From Eublepharis macularius (Eukaryota > Chordata > Lepidosauria > Squamata > Eublepharidae): a stretch of DNA of 64,000 bases. Positions 10,233-21,402 of this stretch are shown here, piece by piece. Each line of letters begins with the position of its first letter. The first letter of the stretch is position 1. Below the pieces are notes generated by a model. It did no database searches. It was given only the letters and a program-made list of their open reading frames with translations, and was not told where the DNA came from. The stretch is from positions 21,472,001-21,536,000 of the forward strand of contig NC_072801.1 of the NCBI RefSeq assembly GCF_028583425.1. The letters are read 5' to 3'. The translations under genes and the position numbers were made by a program.

Positions 10233-12726
10233 CTGAAAACCAGCGGATTACAACAACATGAGCGCTCAGTCCCAGACACGGTGACTTAAAGATGCAAGCT
10301 CCACTCCCTCTAGCTGGACTCAGGCTTGGTTTAAAACATGATCCTGGCGAGGCGTGGAAGATTTCCCCTCGGGATATAGCACTCACTCAGCGCCTTGATT
10401 TAACCTAGGCTGCTACCCACACAAAGCAGGTTGTCCCGATTTATGCCAAGCTCTGCTCCTAGCAAGTAGAGCAACCACAACAGCCTAGAACTCCCCACTA
10501 ACATCAGAAAGGCCGTAAGTGCCTTTGTGGCTTGTGCCTGCTTTGAGTCTCTGCACCATCTCGGGTTCGTGCTCCCGCTCATCCTCTAATGTGATTTATG
10601 CCCTCGTGTCAGCAATGCCCTTCCACCCAGTCCCTTCAACAAAGAATTAATGGGCATAAGTCTGACATCGGAAACTAAAACATTTTAAAAAAAGTGGGGA
10701 AACATTTTAACCTTCCAGGACATTCCGGTTTTGATTTAAAAGTAGCAGTTATCCTGCAGAGGAGTTTCAAAGGGAGATTAGAAAGAGAGACTGCTGAATT
10801 GCAAATGATAACGAAGTTCAAGACAATGCATCCACCTAGACTGAATCAAGACCTAGGCTTCCTGTTGCATTACCAATGCTGATTTCTTCACACCCACTAC
10901 CCCACCCTATCCAATCATGCCTGCTACTGTCATTCACCGGCTATTGTCATTCAGCATCTGAAATCACTCCACTCTCCAAAATACAAGGACAGATGGACTC
11001 ACATTCTAGCCGTATTTGAAGAAGTGAACTGTGACTCACAAAAGCTCATACCTTACCACAAATTTTGTTAGTCATATAGGTGCTACTGGACCCTTACTCT
11101 TTTCTACTGCTACAGACAGACTAACATACATCTTGAGTCTCTATGAGAGATAAGCAGAGCAAAACCCAAATAGCAGTGTCCTAAAAAGAAATATGAAAGC
11201 CTAGCTTTCCCTTTATGTGTTCACTACCTTAACTATTTGATCACTTTTCTTCCTTCTTGTAACTCAATGCAGTGTGCTTAGGGTTTCTCAGAAAATCTCC
11301 CACCCAGGTCCTGTATGGACCCAGACCTGATTAACTTCATCAAGGAAGCCACACCATGTGCCTTCAAAGCCAAACCCTGGGACATTTTTAGGTCTTTTCT
11401 GCTCATTATTTGGAAGCAAACTCAGGTCTGAACACACACATCATTGGCAGGGCACTATGTTTGATCCTGAATCTCCAGGTGGTGTACCTGTACAATTCAA
11501 GTTTGCTAATGCATGAGGCTGGTTCGTTGACAACCTTTTCAGGTGGCCATTAAAAAACTGCAGGTGTACAACCAGGGTGAAAAATTTGAGAATCAGGCTT
11601 TGTGGCTGTCATAAAATGAATTCATAAATTGCTCCTCTTCTCCCATGCTGAAAGTCTTATGCCAATGTGACCTCTTGTGGGGAGAGTAGGCATTTACTCA
11701 TGATGAAGACTGTTGTAAGATTCCCTAGTTGTGTCAAACACCAGATCATTGAACACAAGTATGTATTCAAGTGCACCACCCACACTACGCACATAACTGT
11801 GGCTATGTGGCTATGTCACATAATAAGTTTATCTGGTGAATGCGTATGGTTACTTTTTTTTTTACAGAATATATTTAATTTAAAAGACCTCTGGAATTCA
11901 ATCGGGATCCAATACAACATGTTTCAGTTATGTTTAGTCAACAAAGCCAAAGAAGGGGGAGCCATGTTAATTTTACATGTTCAAGAATTCTTTCAAGTAG
12001 CCAAAAGAAGTTGGCCAGTATATTTGATTTTGGAAATACGAAATCAATAAAGCATGGTTTAAATGGGTATATTTCATGCATATGCTTGCTAGGAATAGCC
12101 TCTTGAAAAAAAGGTAACTGCAGCTTTGAAACTGCTCAACATGGCTAGGATTTTAGCTACATGTTACGTTCCCAATTAATTTTATAAAACTGTGCATTCA
12201 AAAGAAGTGGAAACATTCCAAAGGGGGAAGGGAGTAGCAGTAGTAGAGAATTCTTCCTCTCTCATATGGCTGCTTGTCACATCAAACATTAATGGAAGAA
12301 CCAGGGAGAAGGTGCAGCTGGCAAAGTCAGCAAAGAGAGCAATCCTAAGCAGGTCTACTCAGAATCATACTCAAGTCTATTCAATGGGGCTTACTCCCAG
12401 GAAAGTGTCTTTAGGATTGCACTCAAAGAGTGCAGAAAGTTGTAAAAGATAACACACAAGCCAGGCACTTGAAATGCGAGGATCAGAAAGAGTAATCTTT
12501 ATGTTTTATTTACAGAACAAAAGTACAAGGAGAAGGAACTGCGTAGGCCATCCCCAGCTCTTTTGAGAAAAGGTGGGATAAAAGTTTAATGCAATAATGA
12601 AAAATGATCAGTCCTTTCCACAAGGACTCGTGAAGGCCAAGCCACAGAACATATCCACACTGCCCAAGCCCAGCAAAATGGGATCTAACAATACCTTTGT
12701 TCACCAACCACAAGTGAAGCTATATT
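10233..12726 (-). other. TECPR1: TECPR1 intron 16, part
   Basis: Between exon 17 and the Penelope-like pair. Apart from the old repeat at 11,010-11,150 it is AT-rich single-copy-looking DNA. Small open frames have no recognisable domains. Confidence 0.6.
11010..11150 (+). repeat. Old interspersed repeat (AAAGCTCATACC type)
   Basis: GAAGAAGTGAACTGTGACTC, AAAAGCTCATACC, GTTAGTCATATAGGTGCTAC and CAGACTAACATA form the same string of words seen in better copies at 45,776-45,895 and 28,425-28,795. It is a common non-coding reptile repeat of uncertain class. Confidence 0.6.
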
Positions 12727-12806
12727 GTCGAAGGCTTTCACGGCCGGAGAACCATGGTTGTTGTGGATTTTCCGGGCTGTATCGCCGTGGTCTTGGCATT
12801 GTAGTT

Positions 12807-12847
12807 CCTGACGTTTCGCCAGCAGCTGTGGCTGGCATCTTCAGAGG
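12807..12847 (-). ncRNA. Hammerhead-like ribozyme motif, minus arm
   Basis: Reverse-complement twin of the motif in the right arm. The CUGAAGA core is at 12,844-12,838, GAAAC at 12,817-12,813 and GUC at 12,812-12,810. The stems are identical. On the minus strand it lies in the TECPR1 sense direction, so it would be present in TECPR1 pre-mRNA (intron 16). Confidence 0.5.
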
Positions 12848-12983
12848 TGTAGCACCAAAAGACAGAGATCTCTCAGTGTCACAGTGTGGAGAAGATGTTG
12901 GCAGGTAATTTATATCTATTCAGGAAGGTGGGGTTGGGCTGAGTCATCCTGTAAGAGTGAGATCTCTGTCTTTTGGTGCTACA

Positions 12984-13024
12984 CCTCTGAAGATGCCAGC
13001 CACAGCTGCTGGCGAAACGTCAGG
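12984..13024 (+). ncRNA. Hammerhead-like ribozyme motif, plus arm
   Basis: Stem I CCU (12,984-12,986) pairs with AGG (13,022-13,024). The core CUGAAGA is at 12,987-12,993. Stem II GCCAGC (12,995-13,000) pairs perfectly with GCUGGC (13,008-13,013). GAAA at 13,014 is followed by a two-base stem III (AC/GU), and the expected cut is after C13,021. One extra U lies between the core and stem II, so activity is uncertain. Confidence 0.5.
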
Positions 13025-13084
13025 AACTACAATGCCAAGACCACGGCGATACAGCCCGGAAAATCCACAACCACCACAAGTGAA

Positions 13085-13262
13085 TCTGCCTGCTACTGAA
13101 TCAGACCCTGGGTCCATCAAGGTCAGTATTGCTTGCTCAGGCTGGCAGCTGCTCTCCAGGGTCCAGGTAGAAGCCTTTAACATCACCTACAACCTGATCC
13201 TTACTGGAGATTGATCCTGGGATCTTCTGCATGCCAAGCAGATGCTCTGCCATGGCCCCTCC
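13085..13262 (-). repeat. tRNA-derived SINE, minus orientation
   Basis: TACTGAATCAGACCCTGGGT through GGCAGCTGCTCTCCAGGGTC to GATCCTGGGATCTTCTGC and CAAGCAGATGCTCTGCCAT is the reverse of the common squamate tRNA-type SINE. It directly adjoins the Penelope-like repeat. Confidence 0.75.
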
Positions 13263-13584
13263 CCTTCAGGACTGAATGGGGATTTTTAACCCAAAGCGGT
13301 CCTAAGTAAAGTTACACCTTTTCTGGACCCATTGACTTCAGGAGGGTGCAGCTCTGCTTAGGCCTGCACTGCCAGGCGCTCGCTGAATGTGTACAGAGTA
13401 CATTTGCCACACTCCAGGAATCTGGAATCGGGACTTCCAAGGCAGAGATAACAACTCTAAAAAGGGGAAGGGGGGGGATTATATCTATTTTTTAAGAAAT
13501 TCAACACTGCTGCTACACAACACTCACAAATCTTACTCATCACAATGAGGAAAGCATGCCATCCTGCGCGCCAGGACCCCTCAC

Positions 13585-13687
13585 CTGCTGCTGTATCCGG
13601 TGACTGGATTCCATCGCTGATTCTCATAGATGTAGACATTCTTCACATCTGACTGGGCATAAATGTTGTCGGCGCCGTTTGCCAAGC
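13585..13687 (-). CDS. TECPR1: TECPR1 exon 16, residues 814-848, start of DysF domain 2
   Basis: The acceptor TTACAG precedes LANGADNIYAQSDVKNVYIY. The DysF opening YENQRWNPVTGYSS follows, echoing the exon 2/3 junction of DysF 1. It ends AG of a split Arg codon at CAG/GTGAGG. Confidence 0.96.
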
Positions 13688-14790
13688 CTGTAAGACCCAA
13701 ACCAGAGTAATCCCTATTTCCTACGCGCTTTTCATTTTCATGGTAAGTTTTAATTTTTTGGCTTTTTAGGTTTTACTCCATGGGGCTGTCAGTTTGCAAA
13801 ATGGGAGGCATTATATTTATAGCCCACCTTTCTCGCCGAGGATCAAGGCGGATTACAAAATTTAGCAATGCTATAGGGACAACAGAAGGCATATCATAAA
13901 CTCTGAAAATTAGGAAACAACACAATCAAAACATGTAAGACATGACATAAATGCAAAATCTGGCTTAGAGAAAGTAGAAAGCAATGCAGTAAAAACAAGA
14001 AATGTGACAGCACCATAAACTACAGCCCTTCTCTATCTTAATGCATCCTCCTGAACAATTCCAATTTTACTATAGGCCTGTTCTTTTTATTAAAAAATAC
14101 CTACCGAACAACTCTTCTTAAGTTTATGACATCCTGAGATGGCTATCAGTTTGGCTTAAGTTTGGCTTAAGCCATCCTGAGATGGCTTAAGTTTATGACA
14201 TCCGGAGGTATGGCTATAATTTTTTTTAAAAAAATAACAGAGATCCAAAGTACAGTAAAAAGGAGATAATAAAAATGACTTAATTTTCTCTTAATTTAAT
14301 AAGATGAACATCGTTCTAGATTAGTACCTGGCGAATCAACACGCTTATCCTGAGAAAGGGAAGAACACTGAGAAGAAATTATGCCAGTGATCCACAAACT
14401 GAGGGGCAGGAGCCAAAAGTGAGTTTCACCTCTCTCAGAAGTGGGTCATGGGGCAAGGAGGGAGAAGGTGACAGCCGCTCTGAAAGCCTTGAGGGCAAAT
14501 CTGAATTCGCCTCTGCATGCGGAGGGCCACAAAACACAGCCTTCTCCTCAGCAATGTTATATATTTATCAACATGTGAAAAATAATATATGAACTTGTTT
14601 GGTGTGACCGGCTTTGAGATCCCTGAGGCTCATGTCAGGGGAAAAGGGTATAACCAGGTTTGACAACTGGGTCCTGAAAAGTCCAACAGATGTAGCAGGA
14701 GGTCCCACTTTTAAAGCATTTGAGAGCCACAGAATTTTGTTATAGTAAAGCAGCCAGATGCTCAATGGCATGGGGGGGGGAATCAGTTAC

Positions 14791-14918
14791 CTGAAAAGAA
14801 ACCACCTCCATATCCTCCGGTATAAACCCAGGCTGTGTGGTCATACCCCACGCCCCATACTATTCCACGGCTGTTGGATTCAATCAGGCGGAGATGTCCT
14901 CCAATCTGTTGCCAGAAC
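14791..14918 (-). CDS. TECPR1: TECPR1 exon 15, residues 771-814, tectonin repeat
   Basis: The acceptor TTGTAG precedes G, completing Met771, then FWQQIGGHLRLIESNSRG. The repeat signature follows: IVWGVGYDHTAWVYTGGYGG. Donor TCAG/GTAACT, one base into Gly814. Confidence 0.96.
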
Positions 14919-15204
14919 CTACAAGGATGAGAGAATCTGCTGAATATTCCTCCCAGGATTCTTAGTAGCTTCCGCTTCAAAGTCTTATCTGTTAGAGTAA
15001 TTGGCTGTAGGCCTTCTGACGAACAACATCACTGCCTTGCTCTTAATCATAGAACTTAAAAAAAAATGAGAACAGTTTTTAGTCTAAAAGCTGCTGGTTG
15101 GCAGGTGCCATCTTAAAAGAGGCAGTCCTCTATTTTTAATTTTTTTATAAACGTGCAGCCCAATGAAATGTTCTGGTGAACTCGAAAGCTCGTACCTTGT
15201 TACG

Positions 15205-15310
15205 TGTCATTTGGTATTAAGTGGATCATATTTTATCATATTTTATAAACCGCTCTGAGTGGGCATTAAGTTGTCCTGAAGGGTGGTATATAAATCGAAT
15301 GTTATTGTTG
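15205..15310 (+). repeat. tRNA SINE 3' part
   Basis: AAACCGCTCTGAGTGGGCAT, GTTGTCCTGAAGGGTGG and TATAAATCGAATGTTATTG form the 3' half of the SINE family seen in reverse at 207-465 and 33,630-33,815. Confidence 0.7.
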
Positions 15311-16688
15311 TTATGAAGTTGGTCTGCTACACCAAAAAAAAAAATGTCCAGTGGTGTGAAAGAGTGAAATAAGTAACATTAACATAAGCTTTGGGGAGTC
15401 AGAGCTGATTCAGTCAGATGAGGAATATGTGAAGACTGCCATTTTGCAGCAACTGTCCCTGAGTGCTGAATTGTTCTGGGGTTGCAGTTCACTAGAGTTG
15501 CTGTTTTTGTCAGGTGCAAATTGCAAATTTCCTGGCTTTTCAGTCCTTACATCCCTTACTTCCAAAAAATGATGAATAAGAACATTTTGTAGCTCAAGAT
15601 TTGTTAATCCATGAGCTTCTAAGGGAATAAAAGGAAAGGAATTCCATGGCTTAGTTGTGTGTTAAAATTCACAGCCAGTTACATGCAATAGCAGCCACAC
15701 GTTTAGGACTAGTTGCCAGTTTGCCCCTCAACTCCTTCTTTGTAATCAATTGGAAATTTCCCCCATTACATTTTACTCTTCCAAAGACCCTGGGAAGCCT
15801 GTGCTGGTCAGAGCAGACAATACTAAGCTAGAGGAACCAATGGCCTGACTCCATATAAGGCAGTTTATTATGGACAAGTGACAAGGGTCCTCTAGCGAAA
15901 TAAAGAGGCTTGAAGGACACTGATAACTGGGAGAGTTAGCTTGTCCCCTTCAACTGTTTTGTAAGGACCAGAAAACAGGGATCCATAGGGGGAAGAAAAA
16001 AGAGCAAGGCATGTTTTCCAAACTATGTACCCCACACCAGCCTCAAAGGCTATGAGACGGCCTTTCCCCCCTCATCCTTGAACATTAGGAAAGGACACAG
16101 AGATGAATTCTGCAGCATCAACTGGGCATGGGGGGAAAAGGCAGAGCCATTTTTCAAAACGTTATAGGAGGAAGGCAAACCTCAAGAGACTGTCAATAAA
16201 GGGCTGGCGAGTGCATTTCAAAACTTGATCTCTTGCACCTCCTCTATGAGGAGCTGCTTCTCCTTTTGTGCTGGCACCCAAAGGAACATCTTGCCCGGAA
16301 GGGGACGGGCAATCTGCCTGTTGTGAAGAAGTCCCCAAGTGTGGCTCTAAGACACATGATGTAGCCACCTGGATCTGATTGGTGCCTGGAAGGGGGAGGA
16401 ACCTCATGTGCACCCTCTCTTTGAGACACTTGTTGGAAAAAAGGTGGGATGATGTATGTCAAGACCTGAAGTGTGTTGGACCAAGACAGATGAACTACTT
16501 CATTAATTGCCCTTTTCAGGGTTTCAACACTTTCTCTATTGTTTATTTTGGAGGGGAGAACCACTGTAGAGATCCCTGAACCAGATGGTTCTCCGTCCAG
16601 GGACATCCACATCAAAATTTACCATAATGCACCGAGAGAAGCGTATGGAGACCCACGTAACAAAGGGAGAACATTAGAAGCTTCTTAC

Positions 16689-16846
16689 ATCTGGTCACAG
16701 GGCATTGGGTGCGCTGCTGCCTCCAAATCGGGAGTTGGTTCGCTGACGAACAGATCTCCCTTGCAGGTCACCGACCAAATGGCCTGGTGCGATGGAGGGC
16801 CCTGGATCCGCCGGCTTTCACAGCAGGACATGCTCAGTAGAGCCAA
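16689..16846 (-). CDS. TECPR1: TECPR1 exon 14, residues 719-771, tectonin repeat
   Basis: The acceptor TCTCAG precedes LALLSMSCCESRRIQG. Then come QAIWSVTCKGDLFVSEPTP, a tectonin strand, and PCDQ. It ends AT of a split Met codon at CAGAT/GTAAGA (phase 2). Confidence 0.96.
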
Positions 16847-16954
16847 CTGAGAGGGGGTCAAAATGAGCAGAGAGTTAGAAACAAGTTGGCATTTCCTGAT
16901 CTTCAAAGACGAAATGGAGCTATGAGAATCAGCGGCAGCTCCTGAATTGGTCTC

Positions 16955-17094
16955 TTCTGAGGGCCAAGCTACAAATGACAAATGACACTTGAACGGCAAG
17001 TGTATTCCTCCCTGTTCACTTGCTCTCCACTTGCGCTCCACTCGATCCACTTGCCGTTCAAGTGTCATTTGTCACTTGCAGCTTGGCCCTCAGT
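16955..17094. mobile_element. Palindromic MITE (GGCCAAGC ends)
   Basis: GAGGGCCAAGCTACAAATGA at the left and GCAGCTTGGCCCTC at the right end a near-perfect palindrome of about 140 bp. CTGAG and CTCAG flank the GGCC ends. Related copies are at 32,682-32,802 and 54,212-54,455. It lies just outside exon 14, about 110 bp upstream of its acceptor. Confidence 0.75.
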
Positions 17095-18361
17095 GCTTTC
17101 CCAGATGACCCCCAACTCCTTACTACTACCAGTTTTGTAACATGTCGTGTTCAAGAGGTTTCTCATTTATTCATCATATGCCTGAAGGCGATTTTTCTAC
17201 TATGTTTTTTCAGAAGGAAACCACCACTCAAGCTGGCTTCTAGTGTTGTTATGGAAAAGGGATTTTTTTTTTCAAAATTCACCTGTTTGGATACAACCAT
17301 TGATTTCTCTAATTCTCTTTTTTCTTTTTTGAAAAAAAAAGATTTCTCTTTCATTTCTCTGGGAAGAGAAATCAATGCACCCTTTTGAAACTTCAGCACA
17401 TGCAGTTGTTTTAAGTCACCCACCACAAGATGGCACTCTAACAGGAGGATATGAAAGTCTGGGAAGACATTGCCTGCTTCTGGAACACCTACAGAGTGAA
17501 ATTCTGCAGACCCTCCCCCCCTCCCTCTTCGTATTTCTATTTGATCAAAATGGAACTGATTAGAAACTGAGTCCAAATTCTTAAAAGGAGAAAAAGTATT
17601 GTAGGATTTCAGAAACTAGGTAAAGAGGAATTAAGAGAATTTCTCTTAACAACTCTATTTCTCCCCTTTAAATCCTTCTGCAGTTTACATGTATAATTAA
17701 GAACATAAAAATAATACAGTTAAGGTGTATTATTCTACACAGGGTTCTACACAGCCTGCATTACATCTAAATCAGGTTGCTACACCTATGATAACAGGCA
17801 GCAGAGTGAAATCTGTCATTCTCTTCCTGGTGATGTACATTTGACTCCATTTTTATTTCCTTTTTTTTATAACGCAAGCTGAGACTCCCCTTTTTCAGCA
17901 GGTCTTTGACCGAGATAACAGTGGTTTTAACAGGTGGTTGTTGAGGGTTTTTAATCCTCCGGCTGTTTTTTTAATTCTGATTGTTACAGTGAATGTGTGT
18001 GTTTTATTGTATGATGTATTTTAACTGCTGCACTGCAAGCAGCTTGGAGAGTTTTACCACAGTGGGGAAAGAATAATTACATTACTGACAGCTGTTACAA
18101 AAAGAAGTCGCTTCATCAGTGGCAATCTACTTTTGGTCAGTTAAATATACACACCCATCTCCAAGAATTCACTGTTGTAGTTTTCAAAGGAAGTCAGCTT
18201 TGCGCAAAAGGAAAGTGCTTAGCTTTTTTATTCCATATGAAGACAAAAACCATTTCCACAGGCTGATGCTGTTAATTCTACCCCCCCCCCCGTCCCAATG
18301 AAGCACAAAGATGAATTTTAAACACAGATGATTTTAAGAGGCGGCAGCACCGCGGACTCAC

Positions 18362-18511
18362 CCAGTCATGCATTTCTTGTTCAGTAGCAGCTGCAAGCCG
18401 GATTGGCCAACGCTGCTTCGTCGTCTCTGGGGTATACAGTGCAAAGGAATGCTTGGCCTCATTCAGGATCTCCACTAAGATGGTGACTTCATTGAGGAAC
18501 ACGTGGAGGTA
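18362..18511 (-). CDS. TECPR1: TECPR1 exon 13, residues 669-718, PH domain second half
   Basis: The acceptor CTCTAG precedes YLHVFLNEVTILVEILNE. The exon then carries HSFALYTPETTKQRWPIRLA and the closing PH helix AATEQEMHDW. Donor TGG/GTGAGT, phase 0. Confidence 0.96.
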
Positions 18512-18559
18512 CTAGAGAAGCAAAGGGCACAGGCCTCTGACCAAAAACCCATGCGTATC

Positions 18560-18770
18560 GAAGCAGTATCCTGACCTGGATGGCCCAGGCTAGCATGATT
18601 TCATCAGATCTCAGAAGCTAAGCCGGGTCAGCCCGTTAGTACTTGGATGGGAAACTGCCAAAGGAAGACCTGGGTAATTATGCAGAGGCAGACAATGGCA
18701 AACTACCTCTGAACGTGTCTTCCCTTGAAAAGTCAGCTGCAACCTGATGGCAAAAAAAAAAAAAATCTAA
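18560..18770 (+). repeat. 5S-rRNA-derived SINE, plus orientation
   Basis: TCAGATCTCAGAAGCTAAGC and TTAGTACTTGGATGGGAAAC are the 5S rRNA-like head (both words occur in true 5S RNA with few changes). The body AGACAATGGCAAACTACCTC and an A-run tail follow. Mismatches and the extra 3' body rule out a functional 5S gene. Confidence 0.8.
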
Positions 18771-19070
18771 AGGGCAAGATGGGGCTGGACTAGATGACCC
18801 GAGAGGCCCCTTCCAACCCTATGATTCTAAAATGAAACAACAGCACCCAAACATATCTGGTGCCCATTTAGAGGGCTTCCTGCTCCAAGGGGCTTAATTC
18901 TCCCATTTCAAAACTTAAGCAAGATCAAACAACTGAGAAAAATCACTGAAACAAAGAAGAGAACTAACATACAAAAGCAAACCACACCAGAACCCAGAAA
19001 ATACAACACAATTCCAGAGCAGAAAATTCAACACGAGGTGCCTGGAGGCAGTGCGATCTGAGGAACGTAC

Positions 19071-19226
19071 CTTCTTCTCCTCCAGCTGCACGTAATAGAT
19101 GAAAAGGATGCTGTCCCGTGTGCCGTCGTTCCCCGTGAACTGCTCCAAGGCCACCCGCACGTCAATCCATTTGTAAGGCTTCCAGCTTCTCCACCATTGC
19201 AAGGTACCTGTTTTAACCCACACAGA
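19071..19226 (-). CDS. TECPR1: TECPR1 exon 12, residues 617-668, PH domain first half
   Basis: The acceptor TGTAG precedes SVWVKTGTLQWWRSWKPYKW, the first strands of the PH domain. The exon continues with VALEQFTGNDGTRDSILF and ends EEKK at AAG/GTACGT. Phase 0 at both ends. Confidence 0.96.
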
Positions 19227-20721
19227 CTACAGAAGCAGGGGGGGGGGGAAACAAATCAAATCAAAACACAGCAGCATTTCAGGCTGAAAAGCCACAAAAA
19301 AGCAAGGTAACCCCTCCCCAGGCCTTGTGAGATCTCTTCTTTTCCATGTCACATATGAGAATCTGGGGCACCAGGTGATAGCCTAATGCAGGGCTCTCCA
19401 ATACGGCTCCTGTGGGGCCACCGACACCTTTCCTGGTTCCCACCAAGTGTTTTTAGGAAGGGGGGGGGGCAAGTGAGGCTTTTGTCCAGCAAGGCTTCTG
19501 ATGGGCTGAGCAGATTTTTAAAAATGTTGCTTCAGGAGCCCCTGCCCACCACAGCATGATCTTCAATGTATGAGTGAAGGTAAGCTACGGTTCCCATTGT
19601 ATGGCAGGCTCTGTGTCACGTCTGAGCCCCATCCATGCCAATTTTGATCCTGTTGTGCTGAACAAATGTATCCTGCTGTAACTCAATATCACTTTGCCAG
19701 TGTCTTAACTATTTCTTTCTCAGACGTTTATCTGTTGGACTGTAACAGGTTCCAGTGTTTATGACCCTGTGTTCTTTCCCAGATTTTGCTATGTCTTGCT
19801 TCCTAGTAACTCAACTTGATATCACAAATATGTGGACCGTTCTCAGACCAGAAGAGCGCCAAAGCCTTGTTTATGGTTGGGCAGGGGGAAAGAAGCAAAC
19901 TTGAATGTTAAAAGAGAAGTTTCCCTCACATGATGTCATGCCTATCAACTTGCACTCTTGCTGCTTAGATGCCTACCCTGCTTCTAAGTAGTCGTATGGA
20001 CGTATGTATGGAAATGATCTGATTTCTGAATAAAAGCCATTTGACCAAGAACCTGTGTCTTGCTGCAATGGGCCAGGGATCTGTCTGCTGTATCCTGTCA
20101 CCCATAGCCTGACACTCTGCCTCCTGCAGCAGCCACCTTGTGGCTCTGCCCATCTCAGTGTCTCTCTACACGAGATGCTTCAGCACATGCTCTTCAAGCG
20201 CACGGAGACACAATGTTATCAGGGGACTGTAGTTTAAAAAGACAGATCCAGCGGAGATGGCTCCTCAAAGGGTTTGTTAATGTCATCTTAGCCTCTCTGA
20301 AGGCTCTGTCAATTTCACCTCTCCACTCTAAAACTGTGTGGGATCGCATCCAGAGGGCAGTGAGAAATGGGAATGGGCTGGAGCTGCCTTCGGACCTGGA
20401 GAGGTTCTAATAGGCTGAAGTTTCCCTTCTGGTATTTCACAAACTGTGCTGCTGGCTCTTTTTAAACTACCCTTTCTGGCTAAAACTGTATCTCTCGACA
20501 CGTGTTCTTCATGTGTCAGATATCTCTCTATGTGTAGAGACACTCTCAGCAAAGCCGCTCCACAGGTCACCAGGGGTTAGTCATGCACTCTCTGGTTGAC
20601 CTACCTTACAGGTGTGTACCTTACATGACATCCATCCAGACCTCCTCAGAGGAAAGAAGAGAAATATGACAGACAAAAATCTTTCTCAAAACTGGAAAGG
20701 ACAGGTGCCTTTCCACTTCAC

Positions 20722-20867
20722 CTGCTCAACGGCTTGTTCGTAGTGTCGGAAATTCTCCAGCTCCCGCCGGGTCCTTTCGGCAAGCTGTTGAAAGATCTGC
20801 TTGCGCCACACTGCAGTCTGTGCTGGGGTGATGGATGGACAGAGGGACTGCCCCGAGGAGGCTAAAC
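20722..20867 (-). CDS. TECPR1: TECPR1 exon 11, residues 568-616, ATG5-interacting region
   Basis: Of two overlapping acceptors, CCTTAG at 20,869-20,868 was chosen because it keeps the aligned Gly-Leu pair. The one six bases further in would drop two residues. It encodes SITPAQTAVWRKQIFQQL followed by a charged helix (ERTRRELENFRHYEQAVEQ), the segment known in human TECPR1 as the ATG5-binding AIR. Donor CAG/GTGAAG, phase 0. Confidence 0.94.
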
Positions 20868-21402
20868 CTAAGGAGCCGGAAGAGGAGCGCACAGTAAAAA
20901 ATTCAAGTAACACAGAACTATCTGGAGCAGGAGGGGAAAATACAGGCAGCCGTTGCTCGGGATAAAAAGGTCATATTTATTCAGCAGATTTTTCCCCCCT
21001 ACAGTTTGTCCGTGGAACTCACCATCTCCTCCCCTCCCCATTTTATCCTCACAACCACCCTGCAAAGTAGGTCAGATGGACTAAGCTGGTCAGAGAAAGC
21101 TGGTCACCAATTTGAATCCTGGTTTCCCTAGGCCTAGTCTGGCTCTCTAACCATTGTATCATACTATTGTGTGATCAACACACCTGCTACAGGTCAGAGG
21201 AGACAATATTAGCCAGATGGAGCTACGATGTGATTTTGCTGCACCTTCTTCTGGCCCTGTAAGCCAAGAAAACATGAAGCTGCTTTATACTGAATCAGGC
21301 CCTCAGTCTACCAAGGACAGTGTTTTCTACTCTGAAGAGCACGGTAGAAATGTTTTTAATACCTGCCTAGAATAAATTTTTTTAAAAGCAATCTTCATAT
21401 AC

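Larger units (their letters stand above)
12727..13079. mobile_element. Inverted pair of Penelope-like element terminal repeats
   Basis: Two nearly identical arms of about 115 bp, in opposite directions, surround a spacer of about 85 bp (12,874-12,958). The left arm extends further to CGAAGGCTTTCACGGCCGG at 12,727. The words GCTGGCGAAACGTCAGG and CAGCCCGGAAAATCCAC are ones I associate with vertebrate Penelope-like terminal repeats. Each arm carries a hammerhead-like fold. No reverse-transcriptase or GIY-YIG coding sequence is present between the arms. PLE insertions often carry an inverted terminal piece, which fits this layout. Confidence 0.7.

Noticed and set aside
18560-18680. Possible 5S rRNA gene
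   Set aside because: There are several mismatches in the conserved head and a SINE body follows directly. Four more decayed copies show it is a dispersed SINE.
20862-20864. Alternative acceptor for TECPR1 exon 11
   Set aside because: It would remove two residues that align with the human protein. Kept only as a possible minor isoform.
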